From positions 1-6,987 of the forward strand of contig JAKFYO010000103.1 of assembly GCA_021730825.1 (NCBI GenBank): 6,987 bases of DNA, written 5' to 3'. The DNA comes from Hyphomicrobiales bacterium. Lineage in GTDB: Bacteria; Pseudomonadota; Alphaproteobacteria; Rhizobiales; Xanthobacteraceae. Below are positions 6,051 to 6,987 of the stretch, one piece after another (position 1 is the first letter of the stretch; each line of letters opens with the position of its first letter). Both the position numbers and the translations under genes were made by a program. Below the pieces are notes generated by a model that saw only the letters and a program-made list of their open reading frames with translations, made no database searches and had not been told where the DNA came from.

Positions 6051-6800
6051 TTATCGGTTGGCTTGGCGGCGAGGCTTCCTCCGCTTCGCGTTCTTTTTTG
6101 GTGTTGGCGAGACCTTGTCTTTGGCGCGCAGCACCTCGGCAATGACGTCAGCGGTGATGCCGATATGGGCGGAAATGACTTGTCTCGCGCGTCCGGTGTT
6201 CCGTGCGAGAACCGCTTCCATCAGAACGCGATGCTCACCGATCACTTCTTTCGCGGTAAAGCCATAACTACCGAGCAGGCGGCGATAGCGCGTCTTGCGG
6301 ACATAAAGCTCGTCACAGAATTCACGTAAGGAGTGCAAAGGGCAGGCGCTGATCAGCGCGCGATGAAAGCGGTGATGCCGTTCTTCGAAATAATCGCGAT
6401 CCTTCTCGCCGGCTTTCGTCTGGATGATCGCGCGTTCCAACACGTGAAAGCTTGCTACGATTTCCTCTTCCCAGGCGGGCGTCGCATGCTCAATTGCGAG
6501 GCGCAACGCTTCGGCTTCGGCGAACTGCCGTGTCTTCGTGATATCGACGAGTTCCTCGATGCTGACCGGCGGAACGCGAAATCCTTTTTGCGCACGCTGA
6601 TGCACGAACCCCTCGGCGGCAAGTTGCGCGAGCGCTTCGCGCATCGGGCTGGCGCCAATGCCGTAACGCGACTTCAATTCCCGCATTTTTAGCTGGGAGT
6701 CCGGCGCAAGCGCACCGGACATGATGTCCTGTTTGAGCTTGCGTACAGCGGCCTCGGTTGCCGTTGTCGAAGCTGGCTTCGTGAGGGTCGAAGGCGCCAT
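6051..6800 (-). CDS. GntR-family transcriptional regulator, FCD (FadR C-terminal) subfamily
   Basis: 249 aa DNA-binding regulator. The N-terminal winged helix-turn-helix spans about 15-78, with MRELKSRYGIGASPMREAL (recognition region, 39-57) and a QKGFRVPPVS wing (71-80). The all-helical FCD effector domain covers about 86-225; the style resembles CsiR-type regulators. Putative metal ligands are His146 (RFH), His190 (EHR) and His212 (AHI). The position four residues before His146, usually Asp or Asn, is His142. A Lys/Arg-rich tail (227-249) extends past the domain. ATG 6800 is preferred over TTG 6812, which adds only four residues; a weak GGA lies about 7-8 bases upstream of the ATG. It is the first gene of the transport operon and divergent from the cyclase gene, with a perfect palindrome between them. 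Local autoregulation and control of both arms are therefore likely (inference). Confidence 0.92.
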   Translation of the reverse strand: MAPSTLTKPASTTATEAAVRKLKQDIMSGALAPDSQLKMRELKSRYGIGASPMREALAQLAAEGFVHQRAQKGFRVPPVSIEELVDITKTRQFAEAEALRLAIEHATPAWEEEIVASFHVLERAIIQTKAGEKDRDYFEERHHRFHRALISACPLHSLREFCDELYVRKTRYRRLLGSYGFTAKEVIGEHRVLMEAVLARNTGRARQVISAHIGITADVIAEVLRAKDKVSPTPKKNAKRRKPRRQANR

Positions 6801-6815
6801 GCTGAAATCCAATAG

Positions 6816-6843
6816 TCGACAAAATCAAAAATATCGATATTTT
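6816..6843 (+). promoter_or_regulatory. Possible promoter of the cyclase-family gene
   Basis: TCGACA (6816-6821; five of six to TTGACA), a 16-base spacer and TATTTT (6838-6843) face the hydrolase gene. The palindrome covers the spacer and -10. The leader would be about 40 nt and contains the small hairpin at 6861-6874. Confidence 0.35.
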
Positions 6844-6845
6844 TG
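6826..6845. promoter_or_regulatory. Perfect 20-bp palindrome, candidate GntR operator
   Basis: CAAAAATATCGATATTTTTG is fully self-complementary over 20 bases and sits in the 90-bp spacer between the divergent gntR and cyclase genes. It overlaps the -10 region or spacer of plausible promoters on both strands, where a dimeric repressor would block both. FCD-type GntR regulators commonly bind such palindromes next to their own gene. The link to this regulator is inferred from position. Confidence 0.6.
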
Positions 6846-6856
6846 CCTACACGCAA
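6828..6856 (-). promoter_or_regulatory. Possible promoter of the gntR-ABC operon
   Basis: On the minus strand TTGCGT (6856-6851), a 17-base spacer and TATTTT (6833-6828) resemble a sigma-70 type promoter. Its -10 element lies in the palindrome. Transcription would begin about 20 nt before ATG 6800. The match to consensus is moderate. Confidence 0.35.
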
Positions 6857-6860
6857 CAGG

Positions 6861-6874
6861 GCGGCTAAAGCCGC
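6861..6874 (+). repeat. Small hairpin in the cyclase 5' leader
   Basis: GCGGC, loop TAAA, GCCGC: five GC pairs, located four bases before the GGGAGG ribosome-binding site (6879-6884). It does not pair with the ribosome-binding site as drawn. It may tune translation or stability, or be coincidental. Confidence 0.35.
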
Positions 6875-6890
6875 TGGCGGGAGGAAAGCC

Positions 6891-6987
6891 ATGAAGATTA
6901 TCGACTTATCGATCCCCCTCGAAAACGACGTTCCCGCCGATCCGCCCGGCCGGGGTCCGAAAATCGACTACACCACGCATAAAGAGT
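6891..6987 (+). CDS. Cyclase-family (PF04199) metal-dependent hydrolase, N-terminal fragment
   Basis: The first 32 codons of a gene leaving the right edge, starting at ATG 6891 with a strong GGGAGG six bases upstream. The residues MKIIDLSIPLENDVPADPPG followed by GPKIDYTTHKE match the characteristic opening of the cyclase family that includes kynurenine formamidase and isatin hydrolase. The family hydrolyses amide or lactam bonds with a metal centre bound by an HxGTHxDxP motif; that motif would lie beyond the window and cannot be checked. The gene is divergent from the GntR regulator and shares a spacer holding a perfect palindrome. It may therefore process the compound imported by the neighbouring transporter (inference). 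The call rests on a short but distinctive N-terminus. Confidence 0.82.
   Translation, partial: MKIIDLSIPLENDVPADPPGRGPKIDYTTHKE

Noticed and set aside
5988..6692. Plus-strand frames opposite the GntR gene (for example 5988-6329 and 6333-6692)
   Set aside because: They are antisense shadows of a regulator whose domains are clear, with no recognisable products.
1..6987. Mobile elements, CRISPR arrays, tRNA or rRNA genes
   Set aside because: No transposase, integrase, regularly spaced repeats or RNA-gene signatures were seen on either strand.

Overview
The window looks like alphaproteobacterial chromosome, most like the Bradyrhizobium/Rhodopseudomonas/Afipia group. This is inferred from moderately high GC, the style of the beta-barrel protein, the NitT/TauT-type transporter and the FCD-type GntR regulator; it is not proven. 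All but one of the genes lie on the minus strand, so transcription runs mostly from high to low coordinates. The last gene at the right edge points the other way.

Right half (about 2770-6987): a solute-uptake module. Reading along the minus strand, it holds a GntR/FCD regulator, a periplasmic binding protein, an ABC ATPase and two different inner-membrane permeases. The last four are packed with start/stop overlaps (TAATG, ATGA, ATGA). Divergent from the regulator, the first 32 codons of a cyclase-family (kynurenine formamidase/isatin hydrolase superfamily) hydrolase begin at 6891. The 90-bp divergent spacer carries a perfect 20-bp palindrome, CAAAAATATCGATATTTTTG, overlapping plausible promoters in both directions. 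The simplest reading is a ligand-responsive catabolic locus: the transporter imports a small organic molecule, the hydrolase opens or processes it, and the GntR protein controls both arms through one operator. The substrate cannot be read from the sequence.

Left half (1 to about 2640): an envelope polysaccharide-export module. It has a short Wza-like outer-membrane lipoprotein (202 aa), a PF10082-type outer-membrane beta-barrel, and the N-terminus of a Wzz/ExoP-like inner-membrane co-polymerase cut by the left edge. The short Wza ends right after its SLBB domain and has no C-terminal membrane helix. That fits OPX proteins that use a separate beta-barrel porin as the outer-membrane pore, and such a barrel is encoded next to it.

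Between wza and the barrel gene lies about 550 bp with no convincing gene. It contains four inverted repeats within 180 bp (1659-1834) and a 15-codon leader ORF just ahead of the barrel gene. This stretch and the 20-bp palindrome are the parts most worth a second look. The protein-coding genes belong to known families; I see no mobile element, CRISPR array, tRNA or rRNA.
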